A DNA stretch of 64,000 nt, taken from positions 1-64,000 of the forward strand of contig JAFDXI010000055.1 in NCBI GenBank assembly GCA_018268035.1, read 5' to 3'. Source of the DNA: Bacteroidota bacterium. Its GTDB lineage: Bacteria > Bacteroidota > Bacteroidia > Chitinophagales > Chitinophagaceae. The notes beneath the pieces were generated by a model, which did no database searches, was not told the origin of the DNA, and saw only the letters and a program-made list of their open reading frames with translations. Both the position numbers and the translations under genes were made by a program. Shown in pieces: positions 17,996 to 25,856 of the stretch; position 1 is the stretch's first letter; each line of letters begins with the position of its first letter.

Positions 17996-18423
17996 AGGCT
18001 TGAGTTTACTTCAATTTTGCCATTCTTCATTTTGTGATGTTTTAAATAAATTAAAGAAACACTAAAATAAGTTAAGGTGATTTATTAAACAGCAATGTAA
18101 ATAACGTTTTAGGTATTGGCGATGTAGCTATTAATTCTATTATGAATTAACTTTAGCATCAATGCCGGTTTTTTACACTTCTGTCAATCTAAACCATTCA
18201 GTCGGTTTATACCAGGGAGATGTTGATGTCAGGAGATATTTTTATTTTATTTTAGTCCAATCTTCCAATTCTATACCGATTATTCTACTAAAATGATTTG
18301 AATTATTGTCACCATCGTCAATTTATGGGTTACTGATTTTACGCCGATTAAATGGTCAAAATCGTCAATCGGGGTTCCAGTTATCTATTATTCAAAACAT
18401 ACACAGAACAAAAAATCATAACC
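17996..18423. other. Intergenic region upstream of decayed cassette
   Basis: No convincing gene. It holds a 12-codon ORF on the minus strand (18030-17992), a small dyad TTAATTC/GAATTAA (18131-18150), and two copies of ATCGTCAAT (18314-18322 and 18361-18369) about 47 bp apart. No integrase, att site or transposase remnant is recognisable. Confidence 0.4.
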
Positions 18424-19179
18424 TCAATTCATTTTTTTTTTCAAACTGCTCACTTGCTCCTGCAGGTTGTTGACAAGCCCTGCCAATTGATTTACGTCCC
18501 ACCTTTGTTGTGTGTTGGCTTTGGTAATTATCATCTGAGCTTTCCACACTTCCAGTATTTCATCCGGGTTTACATGATAAGGTTCATATTGCGGATTATC
18601 ACTGATGAGAGTGAGTTTGTTTTTATAACGGTTATTACGCATGATGCGTTTATAAACTATGCCTTCATTTCTCGAAACAACGATATAGGTATTGTTAGGT
18701 TTTATATCATCCATCGCTGCTACCCTTTCACCAACAATCACACTGCCACTTGGGGTTGGCAACATACTGTCGCCCACAATTTCAAATGCCCTGTATTCAC
18801 CAGGTGCCAGCATAGGTAATGTAAAAGTGTTAAGCTCATCAATAAATTCAGGGTCGGCATAACCTGCAAGATAACCGGCCACTGCTTTTAGCGGCACAAA
18901 TTGTATTTCATTGATTTCACCCAGGAGTTTTAACTGGCGCCGTTTATCAATATAAGAGCCCCCTTTTTTTGAAGCAGACAAATCTTTTAGCAACAGTTCA
19001 TCAAGACTTAGTTTAAAAATGCTGCACAGGTTTTCCAGCACATCCAATCTTGGTTCAGCCCTTTCTTCTTCATAAGCACCAAGGAGAGAACGTTTAATCT
19101 TAAGCTTATGTGCAAACTGTTCCTGAGTCCATCCGCGAAGTTTACGTAAATGTTTCAGGTTTTTCCCCGCATAACTCAT
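18424..19179 (-). CDS. XRE-family regulator with S24 (LexA/CI-like) peptidase domain
   Basis: Transcription factor with an N-terminal helix-turn-helix (residues 6-60, TQEQFAHKLKIKRSLLGAYEEER) and a C-terminal S24 domain. The catalytic pair is Ser138 in IVGDSMLPT and Lys177 in VYKRI. It is therefore probably a repressor cleaved when RecA filaments form, or a relic of that fold. The last 30 residues look coiled. The chosen start (MSYAGKN) is usual for this family; an in-frame ATG at 19197 adds six residues. It is downstream of ssb on the same strand but separated by a terminator. An SOS-type or element-derived regulator is the likely role; its targets are unknown. Confidence 0.85.
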   Translation of the reverse strand: MSYAGKNLKHLRKLRGWTQEQFAHKLKIKRSLLGAYEEERAEPRLDVLENLCSIFKLSLDELLLKDLSASKKGGSYIDKRRQLKLLGEINEIQFVPLKAVAGYLAGYADPEFIDELNTFTLPMLAPGEYRAFEIVGDSMLPTPSGSVIVGERVAAMDDIKPNNTYIVVSRNEGIVYKRIMRNNRYKNKLTLISDNPQYEPYHVNPDEILEVWKAQMIITKANTQQRWDVNQLAGLVNNLQEQVSSLKKKMN

Positions 19180-19243
19180 AACTAATTCATTTAGCATGCA
19201 ATTTACTAACAATTTTAGTTTGACAAAATAAAATATTATTAAA

Positions 19244-19277
19244 AAAACCCCGGAGATATTTAAATCAACGGGGTTTT
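19244..19277 (-). terminator. Intrinsic terminator after ssb
   Basis: A 9-bp stem AAAACCCCG / CGGGGTTTT (arms 19244-19252 and 19269-19277). On the minus strand it is followed by a T run. It separates ssb from the XRE/S24 gene. Confidence 0.75.
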
Positions 19278-19295
19278 GTCCAGGGGTGAAACACT

Positions 19296-19643
19296 TTATG
19301 CTTTCTTTTTCTTATCGCCAAGCAACAATATTTCATTTACATAAACTTCTGTGATGTATTTTTTTACACCTTCTTTATCGTTGTAAGAACGGTTTACCAG
19401 TTTACCTTCAATAGCAACCTCGTTACCTTTTGATAAATATTGTTCAGCTATTTCAGCCACTTTGCCCCAGGCAACTAAATTATGCCATTGAGTTTCGGTA
19501 ACTTTTTCACCATTGGCAGAGCGATAAACTTCATTTGTGGCAACACTAAAGCGAGCCATTTTTTTTCCACTTTCTATAGTGCGGATTTCCGGATTATTAC
19601 CAATGTTTCCGATCAACTGTACTTTGTTTTTTAGAGCGTACAT
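19296..19643 (-). CDS. ssb: Single-stranded DNA-binding protein
   Basis: OB-fold SSB of 115 residues that coats single-stranded DNA in replication and repair. Diagnostic segments are NKVQLIGNIGNNPEIR, FSVATNEVY, TQWHNLVAWGK and GNEVAIEGKLVNRSY. The tail ends in LLLGDKKKKA and has no acidic DDDIPF-type tip. The protein is also shorter than the main replicative SSB (150-180 residues). That suggests a secondary SSB, as found with competence or mobile functions, while the main one would lie elsewhere. It is next to an S24 regulator and has its own terminator. Confidence 0.93.
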   Translation of the reverse strand: MYALKNKVQLIGNIGNNPEIRTIESGKKMARFSVATNEVYRSANGEKVTETQWHNLVAWGKVAEIAEQYLSKGNEVAIEGKLVNRSYNDKEGVKKYITEVYVNEILLLGDKKKKA

Positions 19644-19826
19644 AAAATAAGTTTTTAATTGTTTAGTAATTTATTATTTCAATCACCGCGGCGCCTTGCT
19701 GATGACAGGACAAAGATGCTATTGGAAAAAAGCCTTACCCGGTTTTTTACCATTTACTATCACATATAATCGTTTGTAAGCGTTTATTTACCGGAAAGAC
19801 CTATCTTTAATCTACAACTAAAACCT

Positions 19827-20195
19827 ATGCAAACAGAACCCAGGGCATGCCTGCAATGTGGCAGAACAATCAAAGGAAGATCAGATAAAAAATTCTGTGA
19901 TGACTCATGCCGGAATAGCTACAACAATGTATTGAAAGCACATGCTAACAATTATGTGCGCAACATAAATAATAAACTTAGTAAAAACCGTCGCATACTT
20001 GAAGAGTCATTACCAGAAAATGAAGAAATGGTGAAGATTACCAAACAAAAACTTTTAGAAGGTGGTTTTCAATTCAAGTTTCACACACATACTTATACCA
20101 ACAAAAAAGGGAATATTTATTATTTCTGTTATGATTATGGATACCTGCCTCTTGAAAATGAATGGTATCTGATTGTTCATCGCAGGGAAGAATAA
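19827..20195 (+). CDS. Zinc-ribbon protein with CxxC...CxxxC motif
   Basis: Hypothetical cytosolic protein of 122 residues. The N-terminus carries a probable zinc site (CLQCGRTIKGRSDKKFCDDSC, residues 9-29), like the treble-clef motif of DUF2116-type proteins. Residues 30-70 form a basic helix. The C-terminus is aromatic-rich (GNIYYFCYDYGYLPLENEWYLIVHRRE) and may form a beta sheet. I recall similar small bacteroidete proteins, but none with known function. Nucleic-acid binding would fit the basic charge and zinc knuckle (inference). Confidence 0.75.
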   Translation: MQTEPRACLQCGRTIKGRSDKKFCDDSCRNSYNNVLKAHANNYVRNINNKLSKNRRILEESLPENEEMVKITKQKLLEGGFQFKFHTHTYTNKKGNIYYFCYDYGYLPLENEWYLIVHRREE

Positions 20196-20253
20196 TTTAA
20201 CTCCATTCATAGCTGATGTTTTTTTACCTTCACCCACCTAAAAAATTTAAGTT

Positions 20254-20889
20254 ATGAGTTTACGTTTAGGGGACAAAGCGCCCAATTTTAAAGCAACAAC
20301 AACCGCAGGTGAAATTGATTTTTATGAATTCTTAGGCGATGGATGGGGAATACTTTTTTCTCACCCTGCTGACTATACACCTGTATGTACTACCGAATTA
20401 GGTAGGACGGCAGCCTTCCAGGAAGAGTTTGCCAAACGCAACACAAAAGTGTTAGCAGTAAGTGTTGACCCGCTGGATAAACATAAAGGCTGGATCAATG
20501 ATATTAATGAAACACAAAATGTAACAGTAGGATTCCCGATCATTGCTGACGAAGACAGGACTGTGGCTGAATTGTATGACATGATTCATCCTAATGCTTC
20601 TGCTACAGCTACTGTGCGTTCATTATTCATTATCGCACCGGATAAAACAGTAAAACTGATGATCACTTATCCTGCCAGCACCGGAAGAAATTTTGTTGAA
20701 GTCGTTCGTGTATTAGACAGCCTGCAGCTTACTGCAAATTACAGTGTGTCAACTCCGGCAGACTGGAAAGATGGTGAAGATGTTATCGTTTCAACAGCTT
20801 TATCCAATGAAGCAGCAAAAGAAAAATTTCCAAAAGGTGTAAGGATTGTGAAACCATATTTACGTTATACACCTCAGCCTAATAAATAA
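20254..20889 (+). CDS. 1-Cys peroxiredoxin (Prx6 family)
   Basis: Thiol peroxidase that reduces H2O2 and organic peroxides. The active-site segment is HPADYTPVCTTELGR, with the peroxidatic Cys near residue 47. No other cysteine occurs in the 211 residues, so it is a 1-Cys enzyme needing an external reductant. The Prx6-type C-terminal domain is present (NYSVSTPADWKDGEDVIV). Length and start MSLRLGDKAPNF are typical. It is 58 bp downstream of the zinc-ribbon gene and followed by a tandem repeat array. Confidence 0.93.
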   Translation: MSLRLGDKAPNFKATTTAGEIDFYEFLGDGWGILFSHPADYTPVCTTELGRTAAFQEEFAKRNTKVLAVSVDPLDKHKGWINDINETQNVTVGFPIIADEDRTVAELYDMIHPNASATATVRSLFIIAPDKTVKLMITYPASTGRNFVEVVRVLDSLQLTANYSVSTPADWKDGEDVIVSTALSNEAAKEKFPKGVRIVKPYLRYTPQPNK

Positions 20890-20898
20890 TTCTTTTCA

Positions 20899-21153
20899 AT
20901 TACGAATTAAAAATTACGAATTACGGGTTGTTGAAGTCTTAAGTTGAAAGCTGATACTATCATCTCGTAATTTGTAATTGAAAATTATGAATTAAAAATT
21001 ACGAATTACGGGCTGTTGAAGTTTTAAGTTGAAAGCTGATACTATCATCTCGTAATTTGTAAATGAAAATTACGAATTAAAAATTACGAATTATGGGTTG
21101 TTGAAGTTTTAAGTTGAAAGCTGATACTATCATCTCGTAATTTGTAATTTTTA
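20899..21153. repeat. Three tandem 85-bp repeats with flanking inverted repeat
   Basis: Units begin at 20899, 20984 and 21069, with an exact 85-bp period and only a few substitutions between copies. Each unit starts with ATTACGAATTAAAAATTACG, followed by a non-palindromic core (GTTGAAAGCTGATACTATC), then CTCGTAATTTGTAA. There are no unique spacers. The left end of the array and 21178-21204 are near-perfect reverse complements (GAATTAAAAATTACGAATTA against its inverse). The whole could therefore fold into one long hairpin, or be an expanded MITE/REP-like element. Confidence 0.8.
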
Positions 21154-21177
21154 ATTAACTATTGATTTCTTCCACCC

Positions 21178-21225
21178 GTAATTCGTAATTCGTAATTTTT
21201 AATTCAAACAAATTAATTCGTAATT
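21178..21225. repeat. Right inverted arm of the AATTACGAATT repeat element
   Basis: CCCGTAATTCGTAATTCGTA followed by ATTTTTAATTC is the reverse complement of the left end of each 85-bp unit. A further degenerate AATTCGTAATT copy follows at about 21215-21225. It bounds the array on the side of the TonB receptor gene. Confidence 0.6.
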
Positions 21226-21293
21226 GAATAAACCCCATTCACCTGCCTTATAATACCGTTCGCCGATTTTCTGAAAGTATCCTGCAAAATATA

Positions 21294-21324
21294 TTGGTTT
21301 ATAATATAAACTACTTTACGTTTG
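21294..21324 (+). promoter_or_regulatory. Promoter of first TonB-dependent receptor
   Basis: TTG at 21294-21296, a 20-bp spacer, and TACGTTTG at 21317-21324 (exact TAnnTTTG). The predicted transcript starts about 20 nt before the ATG at 21350. Confidence 0.6.
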
Positions 21325-21349
21325 TGTCTTCAAAGCATTAATTTTGAAC

Positions 21350-23581
21350 ATGAAAAATATACTTATAACAGCTTTCCTGTTAATCAGCACATATAGTTTT
21401 ACCCAAACAACAGTGCAGGGAAATGTAAAAGATAAAAAAGGAAACCCTGTTGCCGGTGTAAGCATTACTTTAAAAGATACCTATGATGGCGCAGTGACTG
21501 ACTCATCGGGCAACTATAGTTTTACGACAACAGAAAAAGGTAAACATATATTATCCTTCACCAATGTGAATTATAATGAAGACTCTTCCATTATTGACCT
21601 GGAAGGTAAGCCCATCACCATAAATATTACAGTTAAAGAAAAGTTCAACATACTAAATGCAGTAACGGTAATTGCTGGTTCATTTGAAGCTGGTGACAAC
21701 AAAAGAGCTGCGACTGTTTTAAACTCAATAGATATAGCTACTACTGCTGGTAGCAATGCAGACATAACTGCTGCTTTAAAAACATTACCTGGTGCACAGC
21801 AAATAGGCAATCAGGAAGGGCTGTTTGTCCGCGGCGGAACAGGTGAAGAAACAAAACAGTTTATTGATGGCACCCTCGTGAATAATCCATACTATACAAG
21901 TGTTCCTGACATTGCTACCCGTGGCAGGTTTTCTCCTTTCCTGTTTAAAGGAACTGTATTTTCAACAGGGGGTTATTCAGCCTTATATGGACAGGCATTA
22001 TCATCTGCAGTCATATTGGAATCAATTGATATGCCGGAAAAATCTGCAGCCACTGCATCTATATCTCCAATTGTTGTGGGAGGTGGTGTGCAACAACTTT
22101 CAAAAAATAAAAATTTTTCCTGGGGTGTAGATTATGATTATGTAAACCTGATTGCTTACTTCAACATAGTGAAACAAACACCTGATTATTTTGATATGCC
22201 TGAATTCCATTCAGGTGATGCCAACTTCCGTATCAAAACAAAAGGTGGCATTATTAAATATTATACCACTTTCAATTATAACCATCTTGGATTGCGCAGG
22301 CCTGATATTGACAGCACCAATTATAAAGATGCTTTTGGCATCATCAACCATAACTGGTATAACAATTTAAGCTGGAGACAAAATCTTGGCAACGGATGGA
22401 AAATGAACATGGGGTTGAGTTACAGCACTAACCGCGATGATATTTCTCAACAGGTGCAGGATGCATCCAACAATAATAAATCATGGAACTATCAACCCTG
22501 GATCAGCAAAAATTTTCATATAAAAAGCAGGCAGGATTTATCCCAGATAAAAGAAGTGTTTGAGAAAAAATTAGGCGGCCTGAGTGCAATCCGTTTTGGT
22601 GGTGAATACTGGTATTCATATAATCCAACTCATTATATCAACATAGACAGTGATTATTATTTCAAACAAAAAGATAATTATGCAGCATTATTTGCAGAAG
22701 GTGATATTTACATCACTAACGATATAGCATTGAAGCTGGGCACCCGTTATGAATATTCTTCCATCATCAGGAAAGCCAATATTGCACCACGCATCTCGAT
22801 GGCTTATAAAGTGGGGAAAGGTGCACAGGTTTCACTAGCTTATGGTATTTTTTATGAAAAGCCTTTAAACAATGAACTTGTTTACAATACATCACTCAAC
22901 TACACAAAAGCAACGCACTATATTGCCAACTACCAGGTAAACAGGAACGACAGAATTTTCAGGATAGAAGCATTTTATAAAAAATATGATGACCTCGTAA
23001 AAACTTTTCCAACGTATAACAATGCAGGATATGGTTATGCCAAAGGCTTTGAATTGTTTTTGCGTGATAAAAAAACTTTCAAAAATATAGATTACTGGAT
23101 CAGTTATTCCTATCTCGATACCAAACGTGATTTTGAAAACTATCCGCAGGAACTGGCACCAAATTTTGCAGCAAAACATACAGCATCAGTAGTAGTAAAA
23201 CATTTTATTACTAAATGGAAAGCTGGGGTTAACGCTACTTATACTTTTGCAACCGGCAGGCCTTATTATAATTTTATGTTTGATAATACACAAGGAAAAT
23301 TTGTAATCAGCGATCAGGGACAAACCAAAGATTATAACAGTTTAAATTTTAGTGTGGAATACCTGCCAAGCCTTGGTAAGAAAGATGCTAAAACATTTAT
23401 TGTACTCTTTGCAAGCATGTCAAATGTACTTGGACAAAAACAGGTGTATGGTTATAATTATTCATTCAATGGATTGAATAAAGAACCTATTTTGCCAACT
23501 GCCCCACGGTTTTATTTCATTGGTTGTTTTCTGAGCTGGGGTATTGACAGAAGTCAGGATGCCATTAATAATAATTTATAA
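21350..23581 (+). CDS. TonB-dependent receptor with carboxypeptidase-regulatory-like domain
   Basis: Outer-membrane beta-barrel receptor of 743 residues. A signal peptide covers 1-19 (ILITAFLLISTYSFTQ). A CarboxypepD_reg-like domain occupies about 20-105 (GNVKDKKGNPVAGVSITLKD). The plug domain includes TLPGAQQIGNQEGLFVRGG and TQFIDG-like segments. The barrel has alternating aromatic strands and an aromatic C-terminus region. It lacks a SusD partner, so the ligand could be iron, vitamin or a small molecule rather than glycan. The frame begins at TTG 21344; the ATG at 21350 fits the signal peptide. The 2TM gene follows after 10 bp, so they are probably co-transcribed. Confidence 0.88.
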   Translation: MKNILITAFLLISTYSFTQTTVQGNVKDKKGNPVAGVSITLKDTYDGAVTDSSGNYSFTTTEKGKHILSFTNVNYNEDSSIIDLEGKPITINITVKEKFNILNAVTVIAGSFEAGDNKRAATVLNSIDIATTAGSNADITAALKTLPGAQQIGNQEGLFVRGGTGEETKQFIDGTLVNNPYYTSVPDIATRGRFSPFLFKGTVFSTGGYSALYGQALSSAVILESIDMPEKSAATASISPIVVGGGVQQLSKNKNFSWGVDYDYVNLIAYFNIVKQTPDYFDMPEFHSGDANFRIKTKGGIIKYYTTFNYNHLGLRRPDIDSTNYKDAFGIINHNWYNNLSWRQNLGNGWKMNMGLSYSTNRDDISQQVQDASNNNKSWNYQPWISKNFHIKSRQDLSQIKEVFEKKLGGLSAIRFGGEYWYSYNPTHYINIDSDYYFKQKDNYAALFAEGDIYITNDIALKLGTRYEYSSIIRKANIAPRISMAYKVGKGAQVSLAYGIFYEKPLNNELVYNTSLNYTKATHYIANYQVNRNDRIFRIEAFYKKYDDLVKTFPTYNNAGYGYAKGFELFLRDKKTFKNIDYWISYSYLDTKRDFENYPQELAPNFAAKHTASVVVKHFITKWKAGVNATYTFATGRPYYNFMFDNTQGKFVISDQGQTKDYNSLNFSVEYLPSLGKKDAKTFIVLFASMSNVLGQKQVYGYNYSFNGLNKEPILPTAPRFYFIGCFLSWGIDRSQDAINNNL

Positions 23582-23591
23582 AAACCAGGAA

Positions 23592-23924
23592 ATGAACGAT
23601 CAACAAAACGAAGGACAGTTTTCTCCAAAAGAAAGTTTGCAGGTAATTGCTGATATGATTGAAAAAGTGCAGAATGATAAGATGCGTAAGCTGGCAAAGA
23701 AAAGAGCACAGTTTAAACTCACTGCCACTTACCTGGTAATCACCAGCCTGATGCTTGTAGCCATTTGGTATTTTACCACAGGTACAAGTTCATATTTTTG
23801 GCCGGCATGGCCGATTGGAATTTTTGTTTTTTCAATCCTGATTACTTATATGGAAGCTTATATGGGCACATCACTTTTTTCTGAAGACAAAGAGTATGAA
23901 AAATTAAAGTCCAAAAAAAGGTAA
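23592..23924 (+). CDS. 2TM domain-containing small membrane protein
   Basis: A 110-residue protein with a charged N-terminal helix (1-45) and two membrane helices (about 47-65 and 73-92) joined by FWPAWPIGIF, which resembles the 2TM domain common in Bacteroidota. The C-terminus is Lys-rich and cytoplasmic. The open frame runs further upstream into the receptor gene, but the ATG at 23592 has CCAGGA just before it and follows the receptor stop by 10 bp. Function unknown; in other loci 2TM proteins neighbour LytTR or winged-helix regulators. Confidence 0.75.
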   Translation: MNDQQNEGQFSPKESLQVIADMIEKVQNDKMRKLAKKRAQFKLTATYLVITSLMLVAIWYFTTGTSSYFWPAWPIGIFVFSILITYMEAYMGTSLFSEDKEYEKLKSKKR

Positions 23925-23929
23925 TTACC

Positions 23930-24034
23930 ATGAAACCATTAATTGTTATATTGGTTGTATTTAATGCCGTGATTGGAACAACAGGGAAAACAACAATAGA
24001 AATATTTCATCCGGTTATCTATAAATATTTTTAA
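23930..24034 (+). CDS. Possible 34-residue hydrophobic micropeptide
   Basis: An ORF from an ATG 5 bp after the 2TM gene stop: MKPLIVILVVFNAVIG, then a polar segment ending PVIYKYF. The first 16 residues would form a membrane or signal helix. It fills the gap between two genes on the same strand with little spare DNA. No family is recognised, and it could be chance. Confidence 0.25.
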   Translation: MKPLIVILVVFNAVIGTTGKTTIEIFHPVIYKYF

Positions 24035-24095
24035 ATACGCTGTGATGAAAATTACAGATATAAATAACATATATAAAAACACAAACAAAACACAC

Positions 24096-24776
24096 ATGAA
24101 ACATTTATTATTAGCAGCTACGGTATTAATTTCTATTTCAGCATTTTCACAAAGTGATAAATATGAAAGTGCTATGAAACAGGCGCTCCAGCAATATGAT
24201 TCAGCAAAATCAATGGCAGATCTGGAAAGCATTGCCGCCAAATTTCAACGCATTGGAGATGCAGAAAAAACTCAATGGCTCCCTTATTACTGGAGTGGCC
24301 TTGCCTTAACAAGAACCGGATGGATGTATTTCCCGAATGATAAAGGTGTAACAGCAGTAAAAACAGATAACCTGTCTTCAACAATTGATGCATTATCCGG
24401 ACGCATCAATGCGCTGGAAGATAAAGCAGATGCATTAGCAACTGATGATGATGCCAAATCTGAAATATTGCTGATTCGCAATATGGCTTATACACAACAG
24501 ATGATAATTGATCCGCAAACACGTTATATGACTTATGGTATGCAGGCGGGTACAGCTTTAGATAAAGCCATGGATCTTAACCCCAATAATCCAAGGGCAT
24601 ACTATTTAAAAGGTTCAAGTTTGTTTGGCACACCAGAACAATTTGGTGGTGGCAAAGCTGCTGCAAAACCAATGTTTGAAAAAGCTGTTGAACTGGGAAA
24701 AGCAGAACAACAGAAACCATTGATGCCGCATTGGGGTTTGGAACTAAGCGAGCAGATGTTGGCAGCCTGCCAGTAA
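24096..24776 (+). CDS. Exported TPR-like protein
   Basis: A 226-residue secreted or periplasmic protein. The signal peptide is residues 1-18 (LLLAATVLISISAFSQ). The mature part is helical, with TPR-like pairs: LESIAAKFQRIGDAEKTQWLP, then AMDLNPNNPRAYYLKGSSLF, where LNPNNPRAYY is the hallmark of TPR helix packing. It resembles bacteroidete proteins that I recall only as uncharacterised tetratricopeptide proteins. The ATG at 24096 is preferred over 24042 because it starts the signal peptide. A long hairpin follows the stop. Confidence 0.72.
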   Translation: MKHLLLAATVLISISAFSQSDKYESAMKQALQQYDSAKSMADLESIAAKFQRIGDAEKTQWLPYYWSGLALTRTGWMYFPNDKGVTAVKTDNLSSTIDALSGRINALEDKADALATDDDAKSEILLIRNMAYTQQMIIDPQTRYMTYGMQAGTALDKAMDLNPNNPRAYYLKGSSLFGTPEQFGGGKAAAKPMFEKAVELGKAEQQKPLMPHWGLELSEQMLAACQ

Positions 24777-24788
24777 TTTTTTGAATGA

Positions 24789-24832
24789 TTGAATTGCTGA
24801 AGTGAAGTATTCTTCAGCAATTCAAATTTATT
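24789..24832 (+). terminator. Terminator-like 14-bp hairpin after TPR-like gene
   Basis: A perfect 14-bp stem TTGAATTGCTGAAG / CTTCAGCAATTCAA (24789-24802 and 24812-24825) with a 9-nt loop, followed by ATTTATT. The U tract is weak but position and stem fit termination. Confidence 0.6.
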
Positions 24833-24948
24833 ATATCATCCTTTTTATAATGAAGAAAAAAATATCATTCAGGAAAAATTCAGGGCAGTTCAATTATTTA
24901 AAATATTTTATTATAGCGTGAGCAAATATCAAAGCATTAAGATGAATC

Positions 24949-25239
24949 ATGTTTAAAGACCTGGATCCGATATTACATTCACAGTTGAGGCTTGCAGTCA
25001 TGAGTTTGCTGATAAGCGTTAAAAAAGCTGAATTTACTTTTTTGAAAGAAAAGACAAATTCAACTGCAGGTAATTTAAGTGTGCAGTTGCAGAAATTAAA
25101 AGAGGCTGGATATATTGAAGTCAACAAAGAATTTAAAGACAATTACCCTAATACAACTTGCAAAATCACAACAAAGGGAATTAAAGCTTTTGATGAATAC
25201 GTAAAAACGTTGCAGCAATATCTCCAGTTAAAAAAATAA
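24949..25239 (+). CDS. Winged-helix transcriptional regulator
   Basis: A 96-residue DNA-binding protein of the short winged-helix (MarR/DUF-type PF13601-like) group. It has LDPILHSQLRLAVMSLLIS, the recognition region TNSTAGNLSVQLQKLKEAGYIEV, and a wing with TTCKITTKGIKAFDEYV. Such proteins act as dimeric repressors, and in Bacteroidota often stand near 2TM or transporter genes. Here the nearest candidates are the 2TM and TPR-like genes upstream. No sensor domain is present. Confidence 0.82.
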   Translation: MFKDLDPILHSQLRLAVMSLLISVKKAEFTFLKEKTNSTAGNLSVQLQKLKEAGYIEVNKEFKDNYPNTTCKITTKGIKAFDEYVKTLQQYLQLKK

Positions 25240-25350
25240 ATCTGCACATTTTTAATATTTACAAAGTGTGTTTCCTGCATAAATAGTTTTATTGATGTTA
25301 ATTCATCAAAAACATTTTAAAAAAAATACTGATAGTACCTCATTAATCAT

Positions 25351-25373
25351 TACCTTTGCGCCTCAAATTTGAG
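25351..25373 (+). promoter_or_regulatory. Promoter -7 element and start-site palindrome of RRM gene
   Basis: TACCTTTG at 25351-25358 is an exact -7 element, with no clear -33 match. The perfect 12-bp palindrome CTCAAATTTGAG (25362-25373) lies on the predicted start site and could be an operator or a 5'-end stem. The leader to the ATG would be about 125 nt. Confidence 0.5.
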
Positions 25374-25396
25374 TTTATAGTCCAAGTAATGGTTCA

Positions 25397-25425
25397 AGAT
25401 TTTTCTGCTACAGATTTTTCTGCTA
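25397..25425 (+). repeat. Tandem 14-nt element in the RRM gene leader
   Basis: AGATTTTTCTGCTA occurs at 25397-25410 and again, identically, at 25412-25425 (period 15). It lies inside the predicted 5' UTR of the RNA-binding protein gene, so it is a candidate RNA-level control site. Confidence 0.6.
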
Positions 25426-25490
25426 ATAGGGTATCTTTCTTTACAACGTTTATTTTCTCAGCTATTTTATAATAAAAACAGATAACAAAC

Positions 25491-25796
25491 ATGAACATTT
25501 ATGTTTCCAATTTAAGTTTTGCCGTTCAGGATGAAGACTTAAGGGAATACTTTGAAGAATACGGAGAAGTTTCTTCAGCTAAAGTAATTACAGACAAATT
25601 TACCAACCGCAGCCGTGGCTTCGGTTTCGTTGAAATGCCAAATGATGAAGCAGCACAAAAAGCCATCAAAGAACTGGATGGTGCAGTTGTTGACAGCAGG
25701 ACAATCAGCGTAACTGTAGCAAAGCCTCGCGAAGAAAGATCAAACAACAACAGGAAAAGGTCTTTCAGCAACAGTAACAGTAACAGCAGGTGGTAA
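25491..25796 (+). CDS. RRM-type RNA-binding protein
   Basis: Single RNA recognition motif protein of 101 residues, of the kind found in cyanobacteria and Bacteroidota. RNP2 is IYVSNL (2-7) and RNP1 is RGFGFVEM (near 42-49); both hold the aromatic residues that stack on RNA. The C-terminal 25 residues are Arg, Asn and Ser-rich (SNNNRKRSFSNSNSNSRW), a flexible RNA-binding tail. It likely acts as an RNA chaperone or post-transcriptional regulator. A long leader with tandem repeats precedes it and a clear terminator follows, so it is monocistronic. Confidence 0.93.
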   Translation: MNIYVSNLSFAVQDEDLREYFEEYGEVSSAKVITDKFTNRSRGFGFVEMPNDEAAQKAIKELDGAVVDSRTISVTVAKPREERSNNNRKRSFSNSNSNSRW

Positions 25797-25821
25797 TATT
25801 TATCAACTGAAAATTGTATAA

Positions 25822-25850
25822 GGCGCCCAAAGTATTTTGGGCGTTTTTAT
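25822..25850 (+). terminator. Intrinsic terminator of RRM gene
   Basis: An 8-bp stem CGCCCAAA / TTTGGGCG (25824-25831 and 25836-25843), loop GTAT, followed by TTTTTATTTT. Confidence 0.88.
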
Positions 25851-25856
25851 TTTATA

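Noticed and set aside
20899-21153. CRISPR array
   Set aside because: The three 85-bp units abut with no unique spacers, the unit is too long, and no cas gene is in the window.
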